DNA of 64,000 nucleotides, from NCBI RefSeq assembly GCF_001625565.1, contig NZ_AUXS01000015.1:248001-312000 (forward strand), written 5' to 3'. Origin of the DNA: Pseudoalteromonas luteoviolacea NCIMB 1944. Its GTDB lineage: Bacteria > Pseudomonadota > Gammaproteobacteria > Enterobacterales > Alteromonadaceae. Below are positions 44,952 to 54,575 of the stretch, one piece after another. Position 1 is the first letter of the stretch, and each line of letters opens with the position of its first letter. A program made the position numbers and the translations under genes. The notes beneath the pieces were generated by a model. The model saw nothing but the letters and a program-made list of their open reading frames with translations, made no database searches and was not told where the DNA came from.

Positions 44952-45739
44952 GAGGTGAACTTACGAATGTTGATAACCCCATTGTCAAAGATCAAATACT
45001 GGCCTTTAATCCCTTTTAAGATCCCGGTCACAGAGGGTTCTTTGTCAAAATTAAATGAACTGATCTTGGTTGGGTAGTCTTCTACTGGGAAGGCTAGATC
45101 AACCACCTCTTCATCGAGGCGCTCGATTGCTGTGGCACCAAACAGCTGTGCAAGTTCATCGAGTTTTTCTTGGATCTGAGGGATCAACTCCTGAGCACTT
45201 TGCTTCAGATCTAACTCTGGGTTGATACCCTTGAGCATGTTGCGCCAATTGGTTTTGTCGGCAATGAAGTTTGCGAGCGCAACTTCTACCAAACCAGACT
45301 GGAGGCGAGTTTGTACTTTAAAGATTGGTAACGCCTGTGTTGCGCCTTGATCTATCCAGCGGGTTGGAATTTGAGTATGGCGTGTGATACCAACCTTCAA
45401 CCCTGATGTATTCGCCAAGTAGACATAGTGAGGGATCATGCAATTGGCTTCTCCCCACTCAGGTTCGCGACAAGTACCTTGGTCATAATGACAAGTTTCA
45501 GGCTTCATGATGCACATATCGCAGCTAGCGAGTTTTTTCATACATACAAAACAATGGCCTTGGGAGTAGCTTTTTTTAGTCTTTTTACCACAACTACAGC
45601 AATATATATTACCCGTGAAAGTCAAAGTTATTTCCTGACCGAAATAGTCATTTAAATTAACTAATTGATCGCCAATGGGTAGTTGATATTGAATTGGGTT
45701 TGTGAGGGTGGCTTTAAGTTTACTTAGTGTGCCCTGCAT
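44927..45739 (-). CDS. DUF2797 protein with Cys-rich metal-binding segment
   Basis: The start is placed at ATG 45739 with GGGG upstream (270 residues); an earlier in-frame ATG would add a hydrophobic leader not expected in this family. Residues 45-95 hold many cysteines in CCSCGKKT, CFVCMKK, CDMC and a later CxxxxGxC spacing, likely two zinc sites. Next comes an YLANTSGLKVGITR segment (about 126-139) that resembles a GIY-YIG-like core (VYLANTxGxKVGITR), followed by a helical C-terminal part. The function of DUF2797 is unknown; nucleic-acid binding is a reasonable guess. Confidence 0.75.
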   Translation of the reverse strand: MQGTLSKLKATLTNPIQYQLPIGDQLVNLNDYFGQEITLTFTGNIYCCSCGKKTKKSYSQGHCFVCMKKLASCDMCIMKPETCHYDQGTCREPEWGEANCMIPHYVYLANTSGLKVGITRHTQIPTRWIDQGATQALPIFKVQTRLQSGLVEVALANFIADKTNWRNMLKGINPELDLKQSAQELIPQIQEKLDELAQLFGATAIERLDEEVVDLAFPVEDYPTKISSFNFDKEPSVTGILKGIKGQYLIFDNGVINIRKFTSYEVSFSA

Positions 45740-45884
45740 CTTTACGCCCCTAAAGATGATACAAAAGGAGATCCTAGCAAGACAGCCAAAAAATACCAAT
45801 GATAAAATCAAAAAAAATTATATATTTCAATTGTTTGCAATTGATATTGGTTTTTGTTTTTATTTGCGTTATTTAAAATTGAAA

Positions 45885-45916
45885 TAAAAAAAGCGGCTAA
45901 TTTTGAGCCGCTTTTA
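45885..45916 (-). terminator. Intrinsic terminator after purD
   Basis: AAAAGCGGCT (45889-45898) and AGCCGCTTTT (45906-45915) form a 10-bp stem with a 7-base loop. In the purD direction the stem is followed by a T-rich run. Confidence 0.85.
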
Positions 45917-45933
45917 TAGGATACCTAATTTGA

Positions 45934-47217
45934 TTACTGCTCACGTGCAATGGCACGATAAGCAATATCAGTGCGGAACTCTACACCTTCCCAGTGGATA
46001 TCTTGGACCAGTGCATAAGCGCGCTTTTGCGCCTCTGTTACTGAGTGTCCTAGTGCTGTCGCACAAAGTACACGTCCACCAGCCGTTACAACAGCACCGC
46101 CTTGCTGTTTAGTGCCAGCATGGAATACTTTCTCGCCTTCAGAGTAATTTACTTGAAGACCAGAGATTGCATCTCCTTTAGGGTAGCTTGCAGGGTAACC
46201 TTTCGCAGCGAGTACAACACCGACAGCAGCTCTTGGATCAAACTGAATCTCAGTTTGATCCAGCTCTTGGCGGTTTGCAGCTTCAATTAAAGATACAAGA
46301 TCTGATTGTAAACGAAGCATGATTGGCTGTGTTTCAGGATCACCAAAGCGACAGTTATATTCAATGACTTTTGGTGTGCCGTCAGCTGTTATCATCAAGC
46401 CAGCATATAAGAAACCTGTATAAGGGTGGCCTTCAGCTGCCATTCCTTCTACCGTAGGGTAGATCACTTCATCCATAATGCGATTGTGGATCTCTTGAGT
46501 TACAACAGGCGCAGGCGAATATGCACCCATACCACCGGTATTAGGCCCTTGATCACCATTGTATGCACGTTTGTGGTCTTGGCTGGTGGCAAACGGTAAG
46601 ACGTTTTTACCGTCTACCATGACGATAAATGAAGCTTCTTCACCTTCTAAAAACTCTTCAATTACCACGCGGCTGCCAGCATCACCAAATGCATTGCCTG
46701 CTAGCATGTCGCGGATCGCTTCTTCCGCTTCAGCTTCGGTCATTGCTACGATCACGCCTTTACCGGCTGCCAAACCATCTGCTTTGACTACTATGGGTGC
46801 ACCTTGCGCTTTGACGTATGCAATTGCAGGGTCAATCTCGGTAAATGTCTGGTAGCTCGCTGTTGGGATTTTGTGTCTAGCTAAGAAGTCTTTAGTAAAT
46901 GACTTTGAGCCTTCAAGTTGTGCTGCTGCTTGAGTTGGGCCAAAAATAGCGAGGCCTTCAGAGCGGAAGCGATCAACAACACCAATCACCAATGGTGCTT
47001 CAGGACCAACAATCGTCAACGATACTTTTTGCTCTTTGGCAAATGCAACAAGTGCATCAAGGTCTTCAACACCAATTGCAACGTTTTCTAATTTTGGTTC
47101 TAAAGCAGTACCAGCATTACCAGGTGCTACAAATACAGTTTTTACAGATGGGTTTTGAGCGGCTTTGAACGCAAGTGCGTGTTCACGGCCACCGCTGCCA
47201 ATGACAAGTACATTCAT
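45934..47217 (-). CDS. purD: Phosphoribosylamine-glycine ligase
   Basis: A 427-residue ATP-grasp enzyme of purine synthesis (step 2). It begins with the VIGSGGREHALA segment (5-16) of PurD, has the ATP-grasp lysine region VVKADGLAAGKGVIVA near 140-155 and the metal site RFGDPETQP near 290-298. Length equals E. coli PurD (429). In many bacteria purH and purD form an operon; here an exported methyltransferase-like gene is inserted between them. Confidence 0.96.
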   Translation of the reverse strand: MNVLVIGSGGREHALAFKAAQNPSVKTVFVAPGNAGTALEPKLENVAIGVEDLDALVAFAKEQKVSLTIVGPEAPLVIGVVDRFRSEGLAIFGPTQAAAQLEGSKSFTKDFLARHKIPTASYQTFTEIDPAIAYVKAQGAPIVVKADGLAAGKGVIVAMTEAEAEEAIRDMLAGNAFGDAGSRVVIEEFLEGEEASFIVMVDGKNVLPFATSQDHKRAYNGDQGPNTGGMGAYSPAPVVTQEIHNRIMDEVIYPTVEGMAAEGHPYTGFLYAGLMITADGTPKVIEYNCRFGDPETQPIMLRLQSDLVSLIEAANRQELDQTEIQFDPRAAVGVVLAAKGYPASYPKGDAISGLQVNYSEGEKVFHAGTKQQGGAVVTAGGRVLCATALGHSVTEAQKRAYALVQDIHWEGVEFRTDIAYRAIAREQ

Positions 47218-47231
47218 GGCAAAGTTTCCTA

Positions 47232-48062
47232 TTAAATCTTTTTAAACTTTAAAGTCATTCGGTCGCTTTCCCCAATCGCCTTGTATTGCGCTGATTTTTC
47301 ATCACCCAACGCAAGTCTTGGCGGTAGTGTCCAAACACCGCGAGGGTGATTTGCACTATCAAGTGGGTTAGCGTTAATTTCACTGCTTGCTACCAATTCA
47401 AAGCCTGCTTTTTTAGCCATTTCTATGACATAGCTTTGCTTCATATAACCTGAACGCTTTTGATCTTCTGTATCACGGTGCTCTGGTAAGCGATGCTCAA
47501 CCACCCCTAAGATCCCACCAGGCTTAAGCGCCTTATGGAATGCTTTGAATGATTTAAGTACACCTTCATCACCAGGGCGCATATACCAGTTATGAACATT
47601 ACGGAAAGTTAAAACCATATCCGCAGAGCCTGCTGGTGCGATATCATGATGAGTCAATGCAGAGAATTCAGTCATTTTGATTTCGCTAAAACGTGTATCA
47701 CTTGAAATCTTACCTTTAAATGCGGCTAATGACTTTTTGTAATACTCAACCTCGGAATCGGCCGGGAAGTGTGCTGCGTATAAAGTACCTTGGCCTTTTA
47801 TTGTTGGCGCTAGGATCTCTGTATACCAACCGCCACCTGGTGCGATTTCAACGACAGTCATATTGGGCTTAAGACCAAAGAACTCCAATGTTTGGACTGG
47901 ATTACGGTATTTATCACGCGCACGATTACTCTCAGCGCGTTCACTGCTTTGTGCCGCTTTTGCAATATTTGCATTTGAGCTATCAGAGCTTGTTGTACTG
48001 CTACAGCCTGTGATTGCAGTGACGATGCCTGCAGCGATTAATGCTTTAATACCTAATTTCAT
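47232..48062 (-). CDS. Predicted lipoprotein with class I SAM-methyltransferase fold
   Basis: A 276-residue protein that starts with a lipoprotein signal (lipobox AITGC, Cys20) and a Ser/Asn/Ala linker. The rest is a Rossmann methyltransferase: motif I VVEIAPGGGWYTEIL near 69-83, motif II-like strand near YAAHFP, and a PGGILGVVEHR strand (about 181-191). A periplasmic methyltransferase is puzzling because S-adenosylmethionine is cytoplasmic; it may be a non-methylating relative or bind a different ligand. Similar exported proteins are common in Alteromonadales and Shewanella. It lies between purH and purD on the same strand, 14 bp before purD. Confidence 0.75.
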   Translation of the reverse strand: MKLGIKALIAAGIVTAITGCSSTTSSDSSNANIAKAAQSSERAESNRARDKYRNPVQTLEFFGLKPNMTVVEIAPGGGWYTEILAPTIKGQGTLYAAHFPADSEVEYYKKSLAAFKGKISSDTRFSEIKMTEFSALTHHDIAPAGSADMVLTFRNVHNWYMRPGDEGVLKSFKAFHKALKPGGILGVVEHRLPEHRDTEDQKRSGYMKQSYVIEMAKKAGFELVASSEINANPLDSANHPRGVWTLPPRLALGDEKSAQYKAIGESDRMTLKFKKI

Positions 48063-48126
48063 TATTCAGTTCCTTCAAGGTTATTGTGATTGTCTTTTGG
48101 TCAGAATACTTTAAATTGGTGCAAAC

Positions 48127-48160
48127 AAAAAGCGCGAAACGTTAAACGTTTCGCGCTTTT
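48127..48160 (-). terminator. Intrinsic terminator after purH
   Basis: AAAAGCGCGAAACGT (48128-48142) and ACGTTTCGCGCTTTT (48146-48160) form a perfect 15-bp stem with a 3-base loop and T-run. It separates purH from the methyltransferase-like gene and purD. Confidence 0.88.
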
Positions 48161-48163
48161 CGA

Positions 48164-49750
48164 TTAGTGGCGGAAATGGCGCATTCCGGTGAATACCATT
48201 GCCATGCCAGCTTCATCAGCCGCGGCAATAACTTCTTCGTCGCGCATAGAGCCTCCAGGTTGGATCACTGCGGTGATACCAGCCTCTGCTGCAGCGTCGA
48301 TGCCGTCGCGGAATGGGAAGAATGCATCTGATGCCATAACAGAACCTTTCACTTCAAGGTTTTCGTCAGCGGCTTTGATCCCCGCGATTTTCGCTGAGTA
48401 AACACGGCTCATTTGGCCTGCGCCCACACCAATCGTCATACCATCTCGAGCATAAACAATGGCATTTGACTTAACGAACTTCGCTACTTTCCAGCAGAAT
48501 AGTAAATCTTTTAACTCTTGCTCTGTAGGTTGGCGTTTAGAGACAACTGTTAGATCGCCCAATGTAACCATACCTTGGTCGCGATCTTGGATAAGTACAC
48601 CACCGTTGACACGTTTGATATCAACACCTGTCGATTTCGCTTCCCACTGGCCACACTCTAAAAGACGGACATTTTTCTTTTCAGAAACAATCTCAGCAGC
48701 TTCAGCAGAAATGCTTGGAGCAATGATGACTTCAACAAACTGACGCTCGATGATAGCTTTGGCTGTCTCAACATCTAGTTCACGGTTGAAGGCAATGATG
48801 CCACCAAAAGCCGATGTCGGATCAGTTTTAAACGCTCTGTCATAAGCACTTAAAATGTCTTTGTCTTCAGCGACGCCACAAGGGTTAGCATGTTTGACGA
48901 TAACACAAGCAGGCGCTTCGAAGCTTTTCACGCATTCAAGCGCAGCATCAGTGTCTGCAATGTTGTTGTAAGATAATGCTTTACCTTGCAATTGCTTCGC
49001 TGTTGCCACTGACGCTTCTTCAATATCATTTTCCACATAGAATGCGGCATCTTGATGAGAGTTTTCACCATAGCGCATGTCTTGCTTTTTAGTGAACTGC
49101 ATATTGATAGTGCGCGGGAACTTGGTCTCTTCGGCTGCTTCTTCTGTGTAATCAGCAACAAGCTTACCGAAGTAGTTTGCTATCATGCCGTCGTACTGTG
49201 CTGTATGCTCGTAGGCAGCAATAGCAAGATCAAAACGTGTTTTATACGTTGTTGAGCCTTGGTTTTCTTTGATTTCAGCTAAAACGCGATCATAGTCGCT
49301 TGCATTGACCACGATTGTAACGTCTTTGTGGTTTTTAGCTGCGGCACGCACCATTGTTGGGCCGCCGATATCAATATTTTCAATTGCATCTTCTAGGCTG
49401 CAGTCAGCTTTTGCAACAGTTTGTGCAAAGGGGTATAAGTTAACTACAACCATATCAATAGCAGAGATACTGTTGTCTGCCATAACGTCTTCATCTTGGC
49501 CACGACGCCCCAAGATCCCACCGTGTACTTTCGGGTGGAGAGTTTTCACGCGACCATCCATGATCTCTGGGTGGCCTGTGTAGTCAGATACTTCCGTTAC
49601 CTGAATGCCGTTGTCGGCTAGGAGTTTACAAGTACCGCCTGTAGAAAGAAGTTCAACGCCTGACTCAGCTAGAGTGCGGGCAAACTCAACGATACCAGTT
49701 TTATCTGACACGCTTAATAGTGCGCGACGAATAGGACGATGTATATCCAT
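48164..49750 (-). CDS. purH: Bifunctional AICAR formyltransferase / IMP cyclohydrolase
   Basis: A 528-residue enzyme that performs the last two steps of IMP synthesis. The N-terminal MGS-like cyclohydrolase domain (about 1-140) has [12 protein letters not shown] and [12 protein letters not shown]; the C-terminal transformylase (about 200-528) has [10 protein letters not shown] and, near the end, [15 protein letters not shown]. Length is the same as E. coli PurH (529). It is preceded by about 260 gene-free bases and followed by a strong terminator. Confidence 0.97.
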   Translation of the reverse strand: MDIHRPIRRALLSVSDKTGIVEFARTLAESGVELLSTGGTCKLLADNGIQVTEVSDYTGHPEIMDGRVKTLHPKVHGGILGRRGQDEDVMADNSISAIDMVVVNLYPFAQTVAKADCSLEDAIENIDIGGPTMVRAAAKNHKDVTIVVNASDYDRVLAEIKENQGSTTYKTRFDLAIAAYEHTAQYDGMIANYFGKLVADYTEEAAEETKFPRTINMQFTKKQDMRYGENSHQDAAFYVENDIEEASVATAKQLQGKALSYNNIADTDAALECVKSFEAPACVIVKHANPCGVAEDKDILSAYDRAFKTDPTSAFGGIIAFNRELDVETAKAIIERQFVEVIIAPSISAEAAEIVSEKKNVRLLECGQWEAKSTGVDIKRVNGGVLIQDRDQGMVTLGDLTVVSKRQPTEQELKDLLFCWKVAKFVKSNAIVYARDGMTIGVGAGQMSRVYSAKIAGIKAADENLEVKGSVMASDAFFPFRDGIDAAAEAGITAVIQPGGSMRDEEVIAAADEAGMAMVFTGMRHFRH

Positions 49751-49970
49751 GATGGTTTTGATTTCCTCAATGATTAGTTAAGGGCTAGCTTAGAAAGGCT
49801 GTATTTTAGCTCAACTAGGATGAGAAAACGATGGAAATGATGTTAACGAGATTGAGAAATACTGAACTTTCTATATTGAGGAGGGTAAAGTTAGGATTTC
49901 AATATTAAAATTGGATGAGTTAAGCAGAATAAAATGTACTATCAGCATATCACTGAGCAGAAAAGGGGGC

Positions 49971-50000
49971 TCGAAAACGTCTTGGTAAAGACGTTTTCGA
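49971..50000 (-). terminator. Hairpin terminator after fis
   Basis: TCGAAAACGTCTT (49971-49983) and AAGACGTTTTCGA (49988-50000) are perfect 13-bp arms with a 4-base loop, 10 bases after the fis stop. The T-run on the fis side is short (CCCCCTTTTC). The arms resemble half of a PurR operator but the layout does not fit one. Confidence 0.7.
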
Positions 50001-50010
50001 AAAATACGGA

Positions 50011-50301
50011 TTAGTTCATGCCGTACTTTTTAAGCTTCTTACGAAGAGTACCACGGTTGATACCTAGTAAGATTGCAGCACGAGTTTGGTTACCACGTGT
50101 GTAAGTCATCACTTCTTCTAGTAATGGTGCTTCAAGCTCTGATAAAACTAGCTCATACACATCTTGCACGTCTTGACCATTTAACTGCTTTAAGTAGTGG
50201 TGGACAGCTTTTTTAACTGCATCGCGTAGTGGTTGCGGTTTCTCTTGTGACTGAACATGAGCGTTAGTGATAAAAGGAGAAGTCACATTTTGTTCGAACA
50301 T
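50011..50301 (-). CDS. fis: DNA-binding nucleoid protein Fis
   Basis: A 96-residue protein, close in length to E. coli Fis (98). The C-terminal helix-turn-helix [29 protein letters not shown] region is nearly invariant in the family. Fis bends DNA and activates rRNA and growth-related promoters. It lies 15 bp after dusB, the usual operon in gammaproteobacteria, and should be driven by the growth-regulated promoter upstream of dusB. Confidence 0.97.
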   Translation of the reverse strand: MFEQNVTSPFITNAHVQSQEKPQPLRDAVKKAVHHYLKQLNGQDVQDVYELVLSELEAPLLEEVMTYTRGNQTRAAILLGINRGTLRKKLKKYGMN

Positions 50302-50316
50302 CTTTATGTCTCTTTC

Positions 50317-51288
50317 TTAGTTAGCTGCTAGTGTTTCAAAATAGTTTTCTAATGCCTCGATTTGCGCTTTTGGCTCCTCAAGTGCATTGAATACTCGCCT
50401 AAATTGACCTTCTTGGTCATGGGACTGCAAGTACCAAGATACATGTTTGCGTGCGATGCGCGCACCCATTGGTTCACCGTAAAACTGATGGAGGTTTACA
50501 AGGTGCTCCATCAATATGCCACGCACTTCGGATACTTCCGGTGCTGGCAAGTGTTTTCCAGTTCGCAAATAATAGTCTATCTCTCGGAAAATCCAAGGAC
50601 GACCTTGGGCGGCTCGACCAATCATGATGGCATCTGCGCCCGTATAATCCAAAACCTGTTTTGCCTTTTCTGGGGACGTTATGTCGCCATTAGCAACAAC
50701 AGGAATAGAAACCGATTGCTTTATCGCTTTGATAGTGTCGTATTCCGCTTCACCTTTATACATGCATGCACGGGTTCTACCGTGTACTGCCAGTGATGCA
50801 ATACGATTGCGTTCGGCTATTTTCGCAATTTCAACACCATTGCGGTTTTCCGGATCCCATCCTGTGCGGATCTTCAAGGTAACAGGTACATCGACTGCAC
50901 CAACGACAGCTTGTACTATTTCCTCAACTAGATCTGGATACTGCAATAGTGCAGAACCTGCGAGTTTCTTGTTCACTTTTTTGGCTGGGCAACCCATATT
51001 TATATCTATGATTTGCGCACCATTTTTGACATTGAATTGTGCAGCCTGTGCCATTAGCTCAGGGTCTGCTCCTGCAATCTGCACAGAACGTATTCCTGAC
51101 TCACCAGAATGATCCATACGGTTCATCGACTTATCAGTTTTCCAAACCTTTGGATTTGATGACAACATTTCTGACACCGCTAACCCTGCGCCAAGACGCC
51201 GACATAACTGTCTAAATGGTCGGTCTGTTATACCAGCCATTGGAGCTACGATCACATTGTTATCAAGTTGGTATGGACCAATACGCAC
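50317..51288 (-). CDS. dusB: tRNA-dihydrouridine synthase B
   Basis: A 323-residue flavoenzyme that reduces uridine to dihydrouridine in tRNA. The catalytic Cys100 lies in [13 protein letters not shown]. The opening [15 protein letters not shown] (12-26) and [12 protein letters not shown] (about 167-178) are typical. It is the first gene of the dusB-fis operon. Length equals E. coli DusB (321). Confidence 0.96.
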   Translation of the reverse strand: MRIGPYQLDNNVIVAPMAGITDRPFRQLCRRLGAGLAVSEMLSSNPKVWKTDKSMNRMDHSGESGIRSVQIAGADPELMAQAAQFNVKNGAQIIDINMGCPAKKVNKKLAGSALLQYPDLVEEIVQAVVGAVDVPVTLKIRTGWDPENRNGVEIAKIAERNRIASLAVHGRTRACMYKGEAEYDTIKAIKQSVSIPVVANGDITSPEKAKQVLDYTGADAIMIGRAAQGRPWIFREIDYYLRTGKHLPAPEVSEVRGILMEHLVNLHQFYGEPMGARIARKHVSWYLQSHDQEGQFRRVFNALEEPKAQIEALENYFETLAAN

Positions 51289-51312
51289 TACTATTCATCT
51301 GCCTCATTTCAA

Positions 51313-51349
51313 GGGGCGCTAAGTTTACGGTTTTTTTTGCAAAAATCAA
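51313..51349 (-). promoter_or_regulatory. Candidate promoter of dusB-fis with GC-rich discriminator
   Basis: On the minus strand: -35 TTGATT (51349-51344), 16-bp spacer, -10 TAAACT (51327-51322), then GCGCCCC (51319-51313). A GC-rich discriminator after the -10 is the mark of promoters that respond to ppGpp and growth rate, as known for the E. coli fis operon. Confidence 0.55.
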
Positions 51350-51497
51350 AGGCTATAAATTGAACATAAGTGTTTTTTTTTTGAACTTTTTGGGTTGACT
51401 TTTGGTAACAATATGAAGGGCTACATAAATTGCTGTAAATTTGTTCAAAAAATCTTTTTTGACTTAATTGAGGTCGGCCGATTGGCTGTAAATAAAG

Positions 51498-51526
51498 CGT
51501 AAAGCCTGTTAAGTTCAGGCCTTACG
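51498..51526 (-). terminator. Terminator after prmA
   Basis: CGTAA-a-GCCTG and CAGGC-c-TTACG form an 11-bp stem with one mismatch and a 7-base loop. In the prmA direction it is followed by CTTTATTTAC, a moderate U-tract. Confidence 0.6.
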
Positions 51527-51566
51527 TGTAATAGATTACTAACTCAGAAGATAGTCGTTACACTTG

Positions 51567-52442
51567 TTATTGTTTTGTAATTCCGCTTACTCGTGTCCAT
51601 TCGCCCTCTTGCTTTATTGCGTCTAAATCAATATATGGGGCGTATACATCTGCTACAGATTGAGCTTGCTCTTCTAAGATGCCTGACATTGCAATTGCAC
51701 CTTGTGGCTTCAAAAAGCCAAGGATAATTTCATGGAGTTCGCGCAGTGGCTGTGCCAGGATATTTGCTACAACAATGTCGGCTTTAAAGTCAGGTTGGTT
51801 TTCTGGTAAATAAACTTCCAGCTTGTCTGCAACACCATTTCGTTCGGCATTATCTCTGCTTGCAACTAGAGCTTGCGGGTCGATATCTATGCCGATAACT
51901 CGCTCTGCGCCGAGTTTAATAGCTGCTATTCCTAAAATACCTGAACCACAACCAAAATCGACCACTGTTTTACCGCTAAGATCCTGTGCTTCAAGCCATT
52001 TTAAGCACAGCGAAGTGGTTGCATGTGTTCCGGTACCAAATGCTAGCCCAGGATCTAAAAGTACGTTTACTGCGTCAGGTTCCGGTATGTCACGCCAACT
52101 AGGGCAAATCCACAAACGTTCACCGAACTTGATTGGGTGGAAATTATCCATCCACTCTCTTTCCCAGTCTTTATCTTCTAGTTGTTCGACTTTATATTTT
52201 GGCGCTTCAGCCATGTTGGCAGTGAGGTAGTCAATGACGGCTTGCATGTCATGTGTCGCTTCAAACAAACCTATCACTGTTGTTTCAGGCCATAAAATGA
52301 CTTCTCCAGGCTTAGGCTCATAGACAGGGTTATTTTGACTATCGATGAATGTGACAGAAGGGCATCCAATGTCCATCAACAAATCACTGATAAGGTCTGC
52401 TGTTTCTTTGTTAGCATCAATTCGGATTTGGATCCAAGCCAT
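51567..52442 (-). CDS. prmA: Ribosomal protein L11 methyltransferase
   Basis: A 291-residue enzyme that trimethylates ribosomal protein L11. The N-terminal substrate-recognition domain (about 1-55) starts with MAWIQIRID; the SAM domain has [12 protein letters not shown] (about 130-141), [15 protein letters not shown] (about 161-175) and the [10 protein letters not shown] motif (about 225-234). In E. coli prmA lies directly upstream of dusB-fis; here the same order is kept with a terminator and promoter between. Confidence 0.95.
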   Translation of the reverse strand: MAWIQIRIDANKETADLISDLLMDIGCPSVTFIDSQNNPVYEPKPGEVILWPETTVIGLFEATHDMQAVIDYLTANMAEAPKYKVEQLEDKDWEREWMDNFHPIKFGERLWICPSWRDIPEPDAVNVLLDPGLAFGTGTHATTSLCLKWLEAQDLSGKTVVDFGCGSGILGIAAIKLGAERVIGIDIDPQALVASRDNAERNGVADKLEVYLPENQPDFKADIVVANILAQPLRELHEIILGFLKPQGAIAMSGILEEQAQSVADVYAPYIDLDAIKQEGEWTRVSGITKQ

Positions 52443-52587
52443 AGTGTTGTTCCTATTAAACTTTTTTCATCTATTGATTGCGCACAACATTTCACGGCTG
52501 TAGCACGTGAAAGAGCACGACAGATTGCGTGTATATGGCCTATCAGCTTATTTCAGCCGTTTTAGGGATGCACACATTTTATTCAAA

Positions 52588-52617
52588 TAAAAAGGCCGCA
52601 TAATGCGGCCTTTTTTT
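52588..52617. terminator. Bidirectional terminator after rpoD
   Basis: AAAAAGGCCGCA and TGCGGCCTTTTT are perfect 12-bp arms around TAA, flanked by A and T runs. It terminates rpoD on the minus strand, 14 bases after the stop. Confidence 0.88.
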
Positions 52618-52630
52618 GTATTTATTACTC

Positions 52631-54472
52631 TTAGCCTTTGACGTCTAAGAAACTTTTCAGTAAATCAGAACGAGAAGGATGGCGAAGTTTACGTAACGCC
52701 TTCGCTTCGATTTGACGAATACGCTCTCGGGTTACGTCAAACTGCTTACCAACTTCTTCTAACGTGTGGTCAGTGTTCATATCAATACCAAAACGCATGC
52801 GAAGTACTTTTGCTTCTCTGGCCGTCAAGCCTGCAAGGACTTCATTGGTGGCACCACGCAGGCTTTCCATTGTTGCAGAGTCAATCGGAGATTCAATGGT
52901 TGTATCTTCGATGAAATCGCCTAGGTGCGAATCTTCATCATCACCAATTGGTGTCTCCATTGAAATTGGCTCTTTGGCAATTTTTAATACTTTGCGGATT
53001 TTATCCTCTGGCATCATCATGCGTTCTGCCAGCTCTTCAGGACTAGGTTCACGACCCATTTCCTGTAGCATTTGACGAGAAATACGATTAAGTTTGTTAA
53101 TCGTTTCAATCATATGCACTGGAATACGGATTGTTCTTGCCTGATCAGCAATTGAACGGGTGATAGCTTGTCGGATCCACCAAGTTGCATAAGTTGAAAA
53201 CTTATAACCACGACGGTACTCGAATTTATCAACCGCTTTCATTAGACCAATGTTACCTTCTTGGATTAAGTCCAAAAATTGTAGGCCACGGTTGGTGTAT
53301 TTTTTAGCGATTGAAATTACAAGACGTAAGTTAGCTTCAACCATTTCTTTTTTCGCACGGCGTGCTTTCGCTTCACCTATGCTCATTCGACGGTTGATGT
53401 CTTTGATGCGTTCGACACTCAAGCCTGTGCTTTCTTCAATGGCTTTGAGCTTATTGACGCAGCGCTCAATTTCAGGCTTAACTTCACGAAGTTTATCTGA
53501 GTGTTTTTCTCCAGATGCGATTTCTGCATCAATCCAAGCGACATCTGTCTCATTGTTAGCGAAGTGCTTAACGAAAGTTTTCTTAGGTAGCTTCGCAATC
53601 TGAACAGCTTGTTTCATGATGATACGCTCTTGTACGCGTACTCTGTCCATCATTTCACGCATGTTATTAACCATGCGGTCAAACTGTTTTGGTACTAATT
53701 TAAATTTGCGGAACAACTCGCCAATTTCTTTGATAGCAGCTTGCGAATCAGGGTGACTACGGCCTTTGTCTTCGAAACACTGACGTGCGCTAGTATATAA
53801 AGAACGTAGCTCTTCGAAATGTTCACGGGCAACTTCAGGATCCGGTCCTGATTCACCTTCTTCCGAATCATCGTCATCATCACTCTCATCGTCTTCGTCA
53901 TCTAAGTCTTCTTCACTTAATTCAGAGCCAATGTGGGTTGCAGAGATGGTTGCTTCGTCATCTTCCAGTGAGTCAAAAAAGCCTGTAACGATGTCGCTTA
54001 GGCGCATCTCTTCAGCTTCGTATTTGTCCCACTGTTCAAGTAAATACGTAATTGCTTCAGGGTATTCAGCAACAGAAATCTGTACTTGATTTATCCCTTC
54101 TTCAATACGCTTTGCTATTAGAATTTCGCCTTCCCGAGTCAGTAGCTCAACGGTGCCCATTTCACGCATATACATACGTACAGGATCAGTTGTTCTGCCA
54201 ATTTCTTTTTCTACCGTTGCTAGCGCAGCTGCTGCCGCTTCTGCCGCATCCTCGTCGGTGGTTGTTTCTTGCATCATCAGCTCATCGGCATCAGGGGCTG
54301 CTTCAGAAACCTGAATACCCATATCATTGATCATGCTAATGATATCTTCGACTTGATCCGAATCTATGATGTCTTGTGGAAGGTGATCGTTAACTTCTGC
54401 AAAAGTTAAGTAACCTTGCTCTTTACCTTTCTGAATCAGAAGTTTGAGTTGTGACTGAGGAGATTGATCCAT
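52631..54472 (-). CDS. rpoD: Primary sigma factor RpoD (sigma 70)
   Basis: The start at 54472 gives [13 protein letters not shown], aligned with the E. coli start ([13 protein letters not shown]); a GTG at 54490 would add six residues. The 613-residue protein has region 1.1, region 1.2 ([12 protein letters not shown]), a non-conserved acidic insert with a long run of Asp/Glu/Ser (about 185-215), region 2 ([28 protein letters not shown]), region 3 and region 4 ([18 protein letters not shown]). It directs core RNA polymerase to housekeeping promoters. It ends the rpsU-yqeY-dnaG-rpoD group. Confidence 0.97.
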   Translation of the reverse strand: MDQSPQSQLKLLIQKGKEQGYLTFAEVNDHLPQDIIDSDQVEDIISMINDMGIQVSEAAPDADELMMQETTTDEDAAEAAAAALATVEKEIGRTTDPVRMYMREMGTVELLTREGEILIAKRIEEGINQVQISVAEYPEAITYLLEQWDKYEAEEMRLSDIVTGFFDSLEDDEATISATHIGSELSEEDLDDEDDESDDDDDSEEGESGPDPEVAREHFEELRSLYTSARQCFEDKGRSHPDSQAAIKEIGELFRKFKLVPKQFDRMVNNMREMMDRVRVQERIIMKQAVQIAKLPKKTFVKHFANNETDVAWIDAEIASGEKHSDKLREVKPEIERCVNKLKAIEESTGLSVERIKDINRRMSIGEAKARRAKKEMVEANLRLVISIAKKYTNRGLQFLDLIQEGNIGLMKAVDKFEYRRGYKFSTYATWWIRQAITRSIADQARTIRIPVHMIETINKLNRISRQMLQEMGREPSPEELAERMMMPEDKIRKVLKIAKEPISMETPIGDDEDSHLGDFIEDTTIESPIDSATMESLRGATNEVLAGLTAREAKVLRMRFGIDMNTDHTLEEVGKQFDVTRERIRQIEAKALRKLRHPSRSDLLKSFLDVKG

Positions 54473-54575
54473 AGAGATTTTTGCTTCCACTCTGATAAAG
54501 TTTATACAACGGGCGCCAGCTAAAAACAGCGTTATTTTGGTTGACGCAGTGAATAGAACATTATAACACCAAAAA

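Noticed and set aside
49971..50000. PurR-operator-like bases (AAACGT...ACGTTTTCG) near purH
   Set aside because: They form the 13-bp stem of the fis terminator, over 200 bp upstream of purH, and the spacing does not match a PurR site.
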